Assembly: GCA_021641325.1 (NCBI GenBank)
Contig: JAJXPD010000013.1
Coordinates: 14,608 to 19,678, forward strand
Direction: 5' to 3'
Length of the DNA: 5,071 nucleotides
DNA from: Opitutales bacterium
GTDB taxonomy: Bacteria; Verrucomicrobiota; Verrucomicrobiia; Opitutales; Intestinicryptomonadaceae
Part shown: one piece after another, positions 1-5,039 of the stretch
Layout of the letters: every line of letters begins with the position of its first letter
Numbering within the stretch: position 1 is the first letter of the stretch
Notes under the pieces: model-generated
What the model was told of the DNA's origin: nothing
What the model saw: the letters and a program-made list of their open reading frames with translations, nothing else
The model's database searches: none
Made by a program: the position numbers and the translations under genes

Positions 1-962
1 CTTTCTGCGGCTGATTCGGCGAAGCCGAAGCCTCCCTTTGCGAAGCCCGACTTCGAGAAATTTGCGAACACTTCGATTTTCCCCTGCGACGGCGTGAGGG
101 TTAGCTTATGCGGGTTTTCGGGGTCGACTGACATTTCCGCCGCGCCGTTCCATACCACCGTTATGAAGTGTTTTTGCCCGTCGATTTCGCGCAGTATTTC
201 GGCGCGGTTTTTTAAAATTTCGGCTTTCGTGCTGTGGAGTTCGGGCTTGTCCCAGCTGCCGACGTAAAGCGGGTAGCCGCTAGCAGTCGGCCGCGGAAAC
301 TCGAAAAACACTTTTGCGTTTCCGCTTTCGAACGCCTCCGACGTTATTTCGAAAGCGACGGTGTCGTCGCCCTGTCGGCAGAGGGTTTTTACGGCGAATT
401 TCGCGCCGTCAAGCTCGAACGAGCTTTCCGCGATTCCGCCGAAGAGGTCGAGCTTCTGCCGCGCGTTTGCGATGTCCGATTCCGCCGCCGCCGAGCCGTC
501 CCGCCGCGTCAGCGCAAGCCCGATTCTTCCAAGGTTGAACGCCGACGGATTTTGCGCAAGCCACTTTGCCCGCCGCTTTTGCGCATCGGAGAGCTTGAAG
601 TCGGGGAAGTCGCGCCGCCACTGGGGATATTTTAGCGGCTCCCTGTCCACGGGCAGAAACACGGTTTTGCCTTTGACTTTGAACGGCACTCCCCCGAAAT
701 CTTCGCCGCCGCGCGGTTCGGGCGCGATGTGCCACGCCCAGTGCGCGAGCGTGTTGAACGGAACGAATGTCTGCATGCCCGTGATGTCGAAGTTGTACGC
801 AAATTCGCCGTTGCCTACCTGCGCGGGCGACTTCGGGTTTGTTTTGGCGGTCTCCACGTTGTGCCGTTCGACCACCGCCCGCCTGTCGATTTTGCCCGCC
901 GCCGCCGTCGCCGCAAGTACGATTGCCGCCGTCGCAAAAATACACTTAATAAATTTGTCCAT
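1..962 (-). CDS. Secreted six-hairpin glycosidase-like protein, N-terminal part (runs off the left edge)
   Basis: An open frame runs from the ATG at 962 to the window edge with no stop: 320 codons plus two bases. The start is fixed because an in-frame TAG lies four codons upstream with no other start between. Residues 1 to about 22 form a Sec signal peptide (MDKFIK, then a hydrophobic Ala-rich core ending ATAAAG), so the product is exported to the periplasm or beyond. The mature part opens with KIDRRAVVERHN, then VGNGEFAYNFDITGMQTF (49-66), a Trp/His-rich LAHWAWH (72-78), NPSAFNLGRIGLAL (138-151) and a beta-rich section with LDLFGGIAESSFELDG (171-186). From memory this order matches large secreted proteins of Verrucomicrobia, Planctomycetes and Bacteroidetes whose N-terminal beta-sandwich precedes an (alpha/alpha)6 barrel, as in GH65/GH95-like enzymes. 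The expected catalytic barrel lies outside the window, so no catalytic residue can be seen and substrate and activity are unknown. It is divergent from the outer-membrane protein gene at 1100. Confidence 0.8.
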   Translation of the reverse strand, partial: MDKFIKCIFATAAIVLAATAAAGKIDRRAVVERHNVETAKTNPKSPAQVGNGEFAYNFDITGMQTFVPFNTLAHWAWHIAPEPRGGEDFGGVPFKVKGKTVFLPVDREPLKYPQWRRDFPDFKLSDAQKRRAKWLAQNPSAFNLGRIGLALTRRDGSAAAESDIANARQKLDLFGGIAESSFELDGAKFAVKTLCRQGDDTVAFEITSEAFESGNAKVFFEFPRPTASGYPLYVGSWDKPELHSTKAEILKNRAEILREIDGQKHFITVVWNGAAEMSVDPENPHKLTLTPSQGKIEVFANFSKSGFAKGGFGFAESAAE

Positions 963-970
963 TCGCCGAC

Positions 971-998
971 TCTATAAAAAATGCGCGTTGCCGTTCAA
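971..998 (-). promoter_or_regulatory. Candidate sigma70-type promoter of the glycosidase-like gene
   Basis: On the minus strand a TTGAAC -35-like hexamer (993-998) is followed, after 16 bases, by a TATAGA -10-like hexamer (971-976). Each matches consensus at 4 of 6 positions. Only eight bases separate the -10 from the ATG at 962, so a transcript from here would be leaderless or nearly so. This is pattern matching only. Confidence 0.35.
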
Positions 999-1056
999 GA
1001 ACTAATTTGTAGGCGCGCATTGCAAAATGCTTGAAATTTTTTGCGGTTGGGTTCTT

Positions 1057-1062
1057 TATAAA
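1057..1062 (+). promoter_or_regulatory. Candidate -10 element for the outer-membrane protein gene
   Basis: TATAAA (5 of 6 to the TATAAT consensus) lies 37 bases before the ATG at 1100, which would give a 5' leader of about 30 bases. The nearest good -35-like hexamer, TTGAAA at 1031-1036, is 20 bases upstream, longer than the ideal 17. The element may therefore work with a poor -35 or with an activator. No Shine-Dalgarno motif follows; the bases before the ATG are A-rich. Confidence 0.35.
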
Positions 1063-1099
1063 AATATCCCGAACAAACTACAAACACAGCGTAAAAAAT

Positions 1100-1921
1100 A
1101 TGAAAAAATCAATACTTGCAATTCTGTCCATCGCGGCTCTCTCGGCCGCGGCGAATGCCGAAAAGTCCGACAGGGGAGACCTCTCGGGCGTAAACGCCGC
1201 CGACATCAGGGCTCAGAAGCCCGCCGTTGTTGCGCCCGCCCCCGAAGCAACCGCTCCTGCGGTTGTCGTAGCCGACAAGCCCGCGTGCGGCAAGTCGTGC
1301 CCAGCCGCGCAAAAGGCGGCTTCCAAGAGCTATCTTACGCAGTTCGGCAAAAGCTGGGCGGCAATCGGCGGCGGAGTCAATATCTATAAAATCGACGGTC
1401 GCCAGAAGCTCGGCGCAAACGGCGCGCTCGAACTGAGCATCAACGCCCTCAGCTTCGACGACGACAAATACGGCTTGAACGTCCTCGTTCCGCTTTCGTT
1501 CGACTATATCAGCGTGGACAGCGAAAGCGATGTGTACCGCTTCGCATTCCCTCTCAACCTCCGCCCCTATTACAGATTCGACGTTTGCGAAGACGTTGTA
1601 ATTACGCCTTTCGGCGATTTCGCGGCGGGCGGTTCGTACGCGTATGTCAGCAGCTACGGTGCGGCCAAGAACTTGGCGTTCCTGTGGTCGCTCGGCGCGG
1701 GCGTTGAAATTTCGTTCTGCGAAGTTTTCTCGTTCACGCCCAAGTACACTTGGCTTAACGAAGAGGACGCGGGTTCTTCATACCGCCAGATTGCCTCCGC
1801 CGAATTTGCTTGGAAGTTTGCCGACAACATGGTTGCCGTCGCAGAATACGGCTACTCCTTCTTCCGCGAAGCTTCCGCCCGCGACCATGCGGTTGTTGTA
1901 AAGCTCCGCTACGAGTTCTAA
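1100..1921 (+). CDS. Outer-membrane beta-barrel protein with signal peptide and Ala/Pro-rich linker
   Basis: The product has 273 residues. I chose the ATG at 1100 because it begins a clear Sec signal peptide (MKKSILAILSIAALSAAANA, likely cleaved before Glu21). The frame could extend back to a TTG at 1031, but that adds 23 residues that would bury the signal and overlap the promoter region. Residues 21 to about 78 are low-complexity and rich in Ala, Pro and Val, and carry a CGKSC motif (Cys63, Cys67). From about 85 to the end there are roughly ten segments of alternating polar and hydrophobic residues with many Tyr and Phe, for example YGLNVLVPLSFDYI (124-137) and MVAVAEYGYSFF (244-255). The chain ends in VVVKLRYEF. 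A terminal Phe with aromatic or hydrophobic residues at alternating positions is the classic signal for Bam-mediated outer-membrane insertion. This supports an 8- to 10-stranded barrel, porin-like or structural. No specific ligand or function can be assigned. A strong terminator follows 16 bases after the stop, so it is probably monocistronic. Confidence 0.85.
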   Translation: MKKSILAILSIAALSAAANAEKSDRGDLSGVNAADIRAQKPAVVAPAPEATAPAVVVADKPACGKSCPAAQKAASKSYLTQFGKSWAAIGGGVNIYKIDGRQKLGANGALELSINALSFDDDKYGLNVLVPLSFDYISVDSESDVYRFAFPLNLRPYYRFDVCEDVVITPFGDFAAGGSYAYVSSYGAAKNLAFLWSLGAGVEISFCEVFSFTPKYTWLNEEDAGSSYRQIASAEFAWKFADNMVAVAEYGYSFFREASARDHAVVVKLRYEF

Positions 1922-1937
1922 TCGCGCAGTCAGGCGC

Positions 1938-1969
1938 AAAAAAAAGCCGCGTAAAAGCGGCTTTTTTTT
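1938..1969 (+). terminator. Intrinsic terminator, symmetrical and probably bidirectional
   Basis: Arms 1938-1950 (eight A then GCCGC) and 1957-1969 (GCGGC then T's) pair perfectly over 13 bp around a six-base loop, GTAAAA. The right arm ends in eight T's, giving the GC stem plus U-tract of a Rho-independent terminator for the outer-membrane protein gene. The minus strand has the same form, so it can also stop transcription coming from the argS and adenosyltransferase side. Confidence 0.92.
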
Positions 1970-1986
1970 GTGCCCGTTGCGGCGGG

Positions 1987-2004
1987 AAAAACCGCCGTTG
2001 GCGG
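1987..2004 (-). terminator. Probable intrinsic terminator of the argS-adenosyltransferase operon
   Basis: Read on the minus strand, CCGCC-AAC-GGCGG (2004 to 1992) forms a short all-GC hairpin followed at once by TTTTT (1991 to 1987). It lies about 115 bases after the adenosyltransferase stop. The stem is only 5 bp, but the U-run and the convergent position fit a terminator. The symmetrical hairpin at 1938-1969 lies beyond it as a second barrier. The CCGCC on the plus strand (1992-1996) can also pair with GGCGG at 1981-1985, giving an alternative fold. Confidence 0.5.
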
Positions 2005-2067
2005 AGGAGGGAGTAGCGTGAAACAGCTACTGCGGCGGAGGGCGACGTAGCGTCGCGGCGAAAAACT
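2000..2067. repeat. Two imperfect 34-bp direct repeats in a hairpin-rich intergenic segment
   Basis: GGCGGAGG occurs at 2000-2007 and 2034-2041, and GTAGCGT at 2013-2019 and 2047-2053, both spaced exactly 34 bases. Over the two units I count 18 of 34 identical positions, concentrated in these two blocks. Each unit carries its own inverted repeat: AGTAGC/GCTACT (2012-2017 with 2026-2031) and GCGACG/CGTCGC (2042-2047 with 2051-2056). The segment sits between convergent genes and has no credible coding frame. It could be a dispersed REP-like element, a degenerate structured RNA, or simply GC-rich low-complexity sequence. Confidence 0.4.
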
Positions 2068-2118
2068 GCCGCCGCGCAGGAAAGTTCCGCCGTTGCGTTG
2101 CGCGGTGTGCGTTTTGCT

Positions 2119-2643
2119 TTATTTTGCGGCGGCGTCCTGCGCCATGAGGTAGAGCAGGTCGGAAAGCCTGTTGACGTAGCGCAGGGGGAAGTCTCTCGCA
2201 AGACCGTCGGCTTCGGCGAGTTTCACGATTTCGCGCTCGGCGTTTCTGCACCGCGCCCGCGCCATGTCGAGCGACGCCTGCAAGCTGTTTTCGCCCGAAT
2301 GCGTCCAGCCCATGAACGTGTTGCCGCCGCCCTCGTAGGCGTCGATTTGCGCTTCGAGCTCGGCGAGGTCGGAGTCGCCGAGAGTCTTGATGTTCTTTTC
2401 GGCGAGTTTGGGGAAGTCCTCCCTTGCCGTCGCAAGCTCCGTCATCAGGAACACGAGTTTTTCCTGAATGCACAGGAGCTTTTTTGCTGTCTCTTCGGGC
2501 GCGAACGACCGCGCCAAGCCGATTGTAGCCGAGCAGTCGTCGAGCGCGCCGTATGCGCAGACGTTCGGAGACGCCTTCGAAACTTCGCGCATGAACACGA
2601 GTTTCGTTTTGCCGCCGTCGCCGTTTTTTGTCGAGATTTTCAT
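2119..2643 (-). CDS. pduO: PduO-type ATP:cob(I)alamin adenosyltransferase
   Basis: The 174-residue product transfers the adenosyl group of ATP to the cobalt of cob(I)alamin or a cobinamide/cobyrinate relative, making adenosylcobalamin in the cytoplasm. Family hallmarks visible are the N-terminal nucleotide-binding segment MKISTKNGDGGKTKL (TKxGDxGxT, 4-13), REVSKASP (19-26), AYGALDDCSATIGLAR (30-45, with the conserved acidic pair Asp35/Asp36), the helix MARARCRNAERE (127-138, with the active-site-type Arg129, Arg133 and Arg137) and YVNRLSDLLYLMAQ (156-169, Asn158). The length is usual for a single-domain PduO-type enzyme, and the trimeric five-helix-bundle fold is expected from the family. The stretch between the acidic linker and the Arg helix (FMGWTHSGENSLQAS, 110-124) departs from the FxxPGG-type motif I recall from characterised enzymes and looks about three residues longer. 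Its ATG begins one base after the argS stop (TAA-A-ATG), with no Shine-Dalgarno motif, so translational coupling to argS is likely. No cobalamin riboswitch or other B12 gene is seen nearby. Confidence 0.9.
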   Translation of the reverse strand: MKISTKNGDGGKTKLVFMREVSKASPNVCAYGALDDCSATIGLARSFAPEETAKKLLCIQEKLVFLMTELATAREDFPKLAEKNIKTLGDSDLAELEAQIDAYEGGGNTFMGWTHSGENSLQASLDMARARCRNAEREIVKLAEADGLARDFPLRYVNRLSDLLYLMAQDAAAK

Positions 2644-2644
2644 T

Positions 2645-4408
2645 TTACATTTTTTCGAGAGGTTCTATGCCCAGAAGTCGCAGCCCCGCTTCGAGGATTC
2701 CGAGAGTTCGCGAACAGAGCACGAGGCGTTTTGCCATCGTGGGCTTGTCGTCTACAATAACCTTGTTCGCGTTGTAGAACGCCGAGAATACGCCCGCAAG
2801 TTCGTAGAGGTAAATGCAGAGGTAGTGCGGGCGCAGTTCGGAGAGCGTTTGCTCGAACACCGCGGGCAGCGCCAACATTTTGCGGGCGAGGGCGATTTCC
2901 TGCTCGGTTTCGAGCGGGGAGGCGTCCTTTTCGAAATCGGCGTCGGGCGACACTCCCACCTTGCGGAAAATGGAGTGCATTCGCGCCACTGCGTAGAGCA
3001 GGTAGGGAGCTGTGTTGCCCTCGAACGCCAGAAGTTTGTCCCACGAGAAAACGTAGTCGCTTGTTCTGTTTTGCACGAGGTCGGCGTAGCGGAGCGCGGC
3101 GACCCCAACGGTTTCGGCGATTTTGTCGGCTTCGGCTTCGTCGATGTCGGGATTTTTCTCCTTCACAATCGACTTTGCCCTCGCGACCGATTCGTCCAAA
3201 AGCGCGCGCAGGCGGATAGGCTCGCCGCTCTTTGTTTTGATTGCCTTGCCGTCGCTTCCCAAAATCGTGCCGAACCAGACGTGGCGCAGGTCGGGCAGTT
3301 TGTATCCCTTTGCGCCGAACCATTTCTTGGCGGTGAGGAAGAGCTGCTGGAAGTGGTCCTGCTGTCTGCCGTCGGTAACGTAGACAACTTCCTCCGCGCC
3401 GAAGTGCTCCACTCTGTAAAGAAGCGTCGCCAAGTCTGTCGACGCGTAGTTCGACGCGCCGTCGCTTTTGCGGATAATGAAGGGCTGGGTTTTGAATCTG
3501 TCGTGGTCGCGCAGGAACACGACGAGTGCGCCCTGGTCTTCCTCGGCGATTCCAGTTTCGGTCAGCTCTTTGTAGATTCTGCCGACCTTGTCGCGGTAGA
3601 AGGATTCTCCGAGGGTGATGTCGATTGTAAGCCCCATGCGCTTGTACATTCTGTCGAACGCCACGACGCTCACCTTGTTGATTTCGTTCCAAAGGGCGAC
3701 GTTTTCGGGGTCTCCGTTTTGGAGCTTCACAAGCTCTTCCCTCGCGGCGTCGGCGGCTTCCTTCGACTCCTTCACGAGCGCGCTGCCAAGCTTGTACATA
3801 TGTTCAAGCTCTTCGAGCGAGTTTTCGTTGGCGGCGTCGAGCTTGTAGTTGTTTGTCTTGATTCCGTAGATGAGAATGCCGAAGTTTGTGCCCCAGTCGC
3901 CGACGTGGTTGTCGGTAATGATATCCGCGCCGCAGAATTTCAGCAGGCGTTTGACGGCTTCTCCTATGACCATGGGGCGGAGGTGTCCTACGTGCATTTG
4001 TTTTGCGGTGTTCGGCGAGGGGTAGTCTATGACCATTTTCTTGCCGTCGAAAAACTTGCTTGCCGCAGATTTAAGTTCGGCTTCGCCCCTGTATTTTGCG
4101 AGCCACGCGCCGAGGAATTTGGGCGTGAGCGCGAAGTTTACGAACCCCGGCCCCGCAATCGAGACTGCGATGTACGATTCGTCGAAGTCGGGCGACGATT
4201 TCAGCGTTTCGACGAGCTTTTCAGCCGCCGCCCTCGGATTCTGTTTGCGCGACTTTGCGTAGGGCAAGACGCCGTTTGCCTGAAAGTCCCCGAATTTGGG
4301 GTCTGCGGGGCGAACCTGCGGCTGGAAATCCGCCTCAAAACCCGCCTTTTCGGCGGAGCCTTTCAGCAGTGCTTCTATTGCTTTTGACGGGTGGAACCAA
4401 ATATTCAT
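2645..4408 (-). CDS. argS: Arginyl-tRNA synthetase (class I)
   Basis: This complete 587-residue enzyme charges tRNA-Arg with arginine using ATP in the cytoplasm and is essential. The N-terminal additional domain (about 1-95) includes DPKFGDFQANGVLPYAK (36-52). The class I catalytic domain has the HIGH signature as HVGH (139-142) within SPNTAKQMHVGHLR, followed by DNHVGDWGTNFG (166-177). Further on are VTDGRQQDHF (344-353) and VWFGTILGSDGKAIKTKSG (377-395), where ArgRS carries its degenerate KMSKS equivalent (GKAIKTKSG). The C-terminal all-helical DALR anticodon-binding domain covers about 460-587, with LLYAVARMHSIFRK (470-483) and the typical ending LRLLGIEPLEKM with a terminal Met. Length and motif order are normal and no key motif is missing. 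The ATG at 4408 gives the expected N-terminus. It has no Shine-Dalgarno motif and lies two bases after a terminator-like hairpin and U-rich tract, which is odd for an essential gene. The adenosyltransferase gene follows immediately. Confidence 0.98.
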   Translation of the reverse strand: MNIWFHPSKAIEALLKGSAEKAGFEADFQPQVRPADPKFGDFQANGVLPYAKSRKQNPRAAAEKLVETLKSSPDFDESYIAVSIAGPGFVNFALTPKFLGAWLAKYRGEAELKSAASKFFDGKKMVIDYPSPNTAKQMHVGHLRPMVIGEAVKRLLKFCGADIITDNHVGDWGTNFGILIYGIKTNNYKLDAANENSLEELEHMYKLGSALVKESKEAADAAREELVKLQNGDPENVALWNEINKVSVVAFDRMYKRMGLTIDITLGESFYRDKVGRIYKELTETGIAEEDQGALVVFLRDHDRFKTQPFIIRKSDGASNYASTDLATLLYRVEHFGAEEVVYVTDGRQQDHFQQLFLTAKKWFGAKGYKLPDLRHVWFGTILGSDGKAIKTKSGEPIRLRALLDESVARAKSIVKEKNPDIDEAEADKIAETVGVAALRYADLVQNRTSDYVFSWDKLLAFEGNTAPYLLYAVARMHSIFRKVGVSPDADFEKDASPLETEQEIALARKMLALPAVFEQTLSELRPHYLCIYLYELAGVFSAFYNANKVIVDDKPTMAKRLVLCSRTLGILEAGLRLLGIEPLEKM

Positions 4409-4410
4409 AT

Positions 4411-4446
4411 CTAAAAAATAAACGCCGCTTCATTCTCGAAACGGCG
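4411..4446 (-). terminator. Terminator-like hairpin between the 173-residue protein gene and argS
   Basis: On the minus strand CGCCGTTTC (4446-4438) pairs with GAAGCGGCG (4431-4423) over 9 bp with one G-U pair, around the six-base loop GAGAAT. It is followed by TTTATTTTTTAG (4422-4411). This is the form of a Rho-independent terminator for the gene ending at 4457, although its U-run is interrupted by an A. It ends two bases before the argS ATG at 4408, so it may instead act as an attenuator or a leaky terminator in front of argS. Confidence 0.7.
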
Positions 4447-4456
4447 CGGGGGGTTG

Positions 4457-4978
4457 CTATTTCCTAATTCCCAAAAACGCCTTGATACGCGCCGACCAGT
4501 TCGCCTTTTCCGCCTCCGTAGGCGCGGGGGCGGCGGATTCGTCCCACCACTGGGGGACTTCGGTGTCCAAGCCCGCGGCGTTGCGGATTGTAAAGACGAG
4601 TCTGTTGATTATGCTCTTGTGGTCTTCGTTTACCTTGTCTTTGAAAATTACGTCGAGTTGGTGGATATAGTTTTCCGCCTGCCTCATGATTGCGGGCACG
4701 CTTGTAACCGCGTAGACCGACGGCTCCGCCTTTCTGAACGCTTCGGTCGTGAGTTTTGCCATGATTCTTTTTGCGAGCATTTTCGAGGCTTCGTTCGGCG
4801 TGTCGAATATGAAAGTAAAGCAGATGTAGTCTATGTTCTCGACATTTTGGGGGATTGCCACTTTGCAGAGCCCGTCGAGTTCGCTCTCGCCCGATTCGCC
4901 GATTTTGCAGAAATCGAAAAATGCGAGGAACTTTTCCTGTTGAAGAATTTCCAAAAGTTTGCTGTCTTTATTTTCCAT
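4457..4978 (-). CDS. Hypothetical protein, 173 residues, soluble, family not recognised
   Basis: The frame runs from ATG at 4978 to TAG at 4457-4459. I do not recognise the family. There is no signal peptide or membrane segment, so it is probably cytoplasmic. Residues 1-25 look helical (MENKDSKLLEILQQEKFLAF). Residues 36-60 look like beta strands (GLCKVAIPQN, then IDYICFTFIFDTP), and about 63-135 is again mainly helical and basic, with LDVIFKDKV and SIINRLVFTIRNAAG. The C-terminus has a WWDESAAPAPTEAEKANW linker (144-161) and a basic amphipathic tail, SARIKAFLGIRK. Cysteines at 24, 38 and 53 are not in a CxxC pattern. It is a real gene rather than a shadow: it has a codon bias like its neighbours, a plausible AT-rich promoter region upstream and a hairpin terminator downstream. 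It lies upstream of argS on the same strand, 48 bases away, with the hairpin between them, so a shared operon is uncertain. Confidence 0.8.
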   Translation of the reverse strand: MENKDSKLLEILQQEKFLAFFDFCKIGESGESELDGLCKVAIPQNVENIDYICFTFIFDTPNEASKMLAKRIMAKLTTEAFRKAEPSVYAVTSVPAIMRQAENYIHQLDVIFKDKVNEDHKSIINRLVFTIRNAAGLDTEVPQWWDESAAPAPTEAEKANWSARIKAFLGIRK

Positions 4979-5002
4979 GGTATTTTTATGCTGAAACTTT
5001 TA

Positions 5003-5030
5003 TTGATAAAATAGAAACACAACTTATTTT
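5003..5030 (+). promoter_or_regulatory. Weak candidate promoter for the possible gene at the right edge
   Basis: On the plus strand TTGATA (5003-5008) and TATTTT (5025-5030) are 16 bases apart. They overlap the minus-strand candidate, as often happens between divergent genes. A transcript would start only a few bases before the ATG at 5040. The support is compositional and depends on that start codon being real. Confidence 0.2.
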
Positions 5031-5033
5031 CAA
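5006..5033 (-). promoter_or_regulatory. Candidate promoter for the 173-residue protein gene
   Basis: On the minus strand TTGAAA (5033-5028) and TTTTAT (5011-5006) are separated by 16 bases, matching consensus at 5 of 6 and 4 of 6. The expected leader is about 20 bases before the ATG at 4978. The whole region 4979-5040 is AT-rich compared with the coding DNA, which fits a promoter zone, but the exact boxes are uncertain. Confidence 0.35.
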
Positions 5034-5039
5034 GCCTAA

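Noticed and set aside
361..1005. A plus-strand frame of 214 codons, and others at 234-635 and 729-977
   Set aside because: All lie opposite the glycosidase-like gene, which has a signal peptide and family motifs. These translations are Arg/Ser/Ala-rich noise.
1031..1099. An upstream TTG start extending the outer-membrane protein by 23 residues
   Set aside because: It would put a second hydrophobic stretch ahead of a textbook signal peptide and overlap the likely promoter. The ATG at 1100 fits much better.
2119..2700. A cobalamin riboswitch controlling the adenosyltransferase gene
   Set aside because: Only one base separates the gene from argS and no B12-box-like structured leader exists upstream; the stretch is argS coding sequence.
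2098..2760. A 220-codon plus-strand frame
   Set aside because: It is antisense to the adenosyltransferase gene and the argS 3' end, with no domain and no promoter or start context.
2640..3692. A 350-codon minus-strand frame inside argS
   Set aside because: It is the shifted frame of argS, Arg/Gly/Pro-rich with no recognisable motif, so it is a shadow of the real gene.
2468..4387. A 639-codon open frame on the plus strand, antisense to argS and to part of the adenosyltransferase gene
   Set aside because: It lies opposite a complete, motif-rich argS. Its translation is a low-complexity mix rich in Val, Phe, Glu, Arg and His with no domain, as expected from antisense reading of GC-biased codons.
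4411..4446. A frameshift or decayed gene between argS and the 173-residue protein
   Set aside because: The gap is only 48 bases, both flanking genes are intact, and the gap is fully accounted for by the hairpin and U-rich tract.
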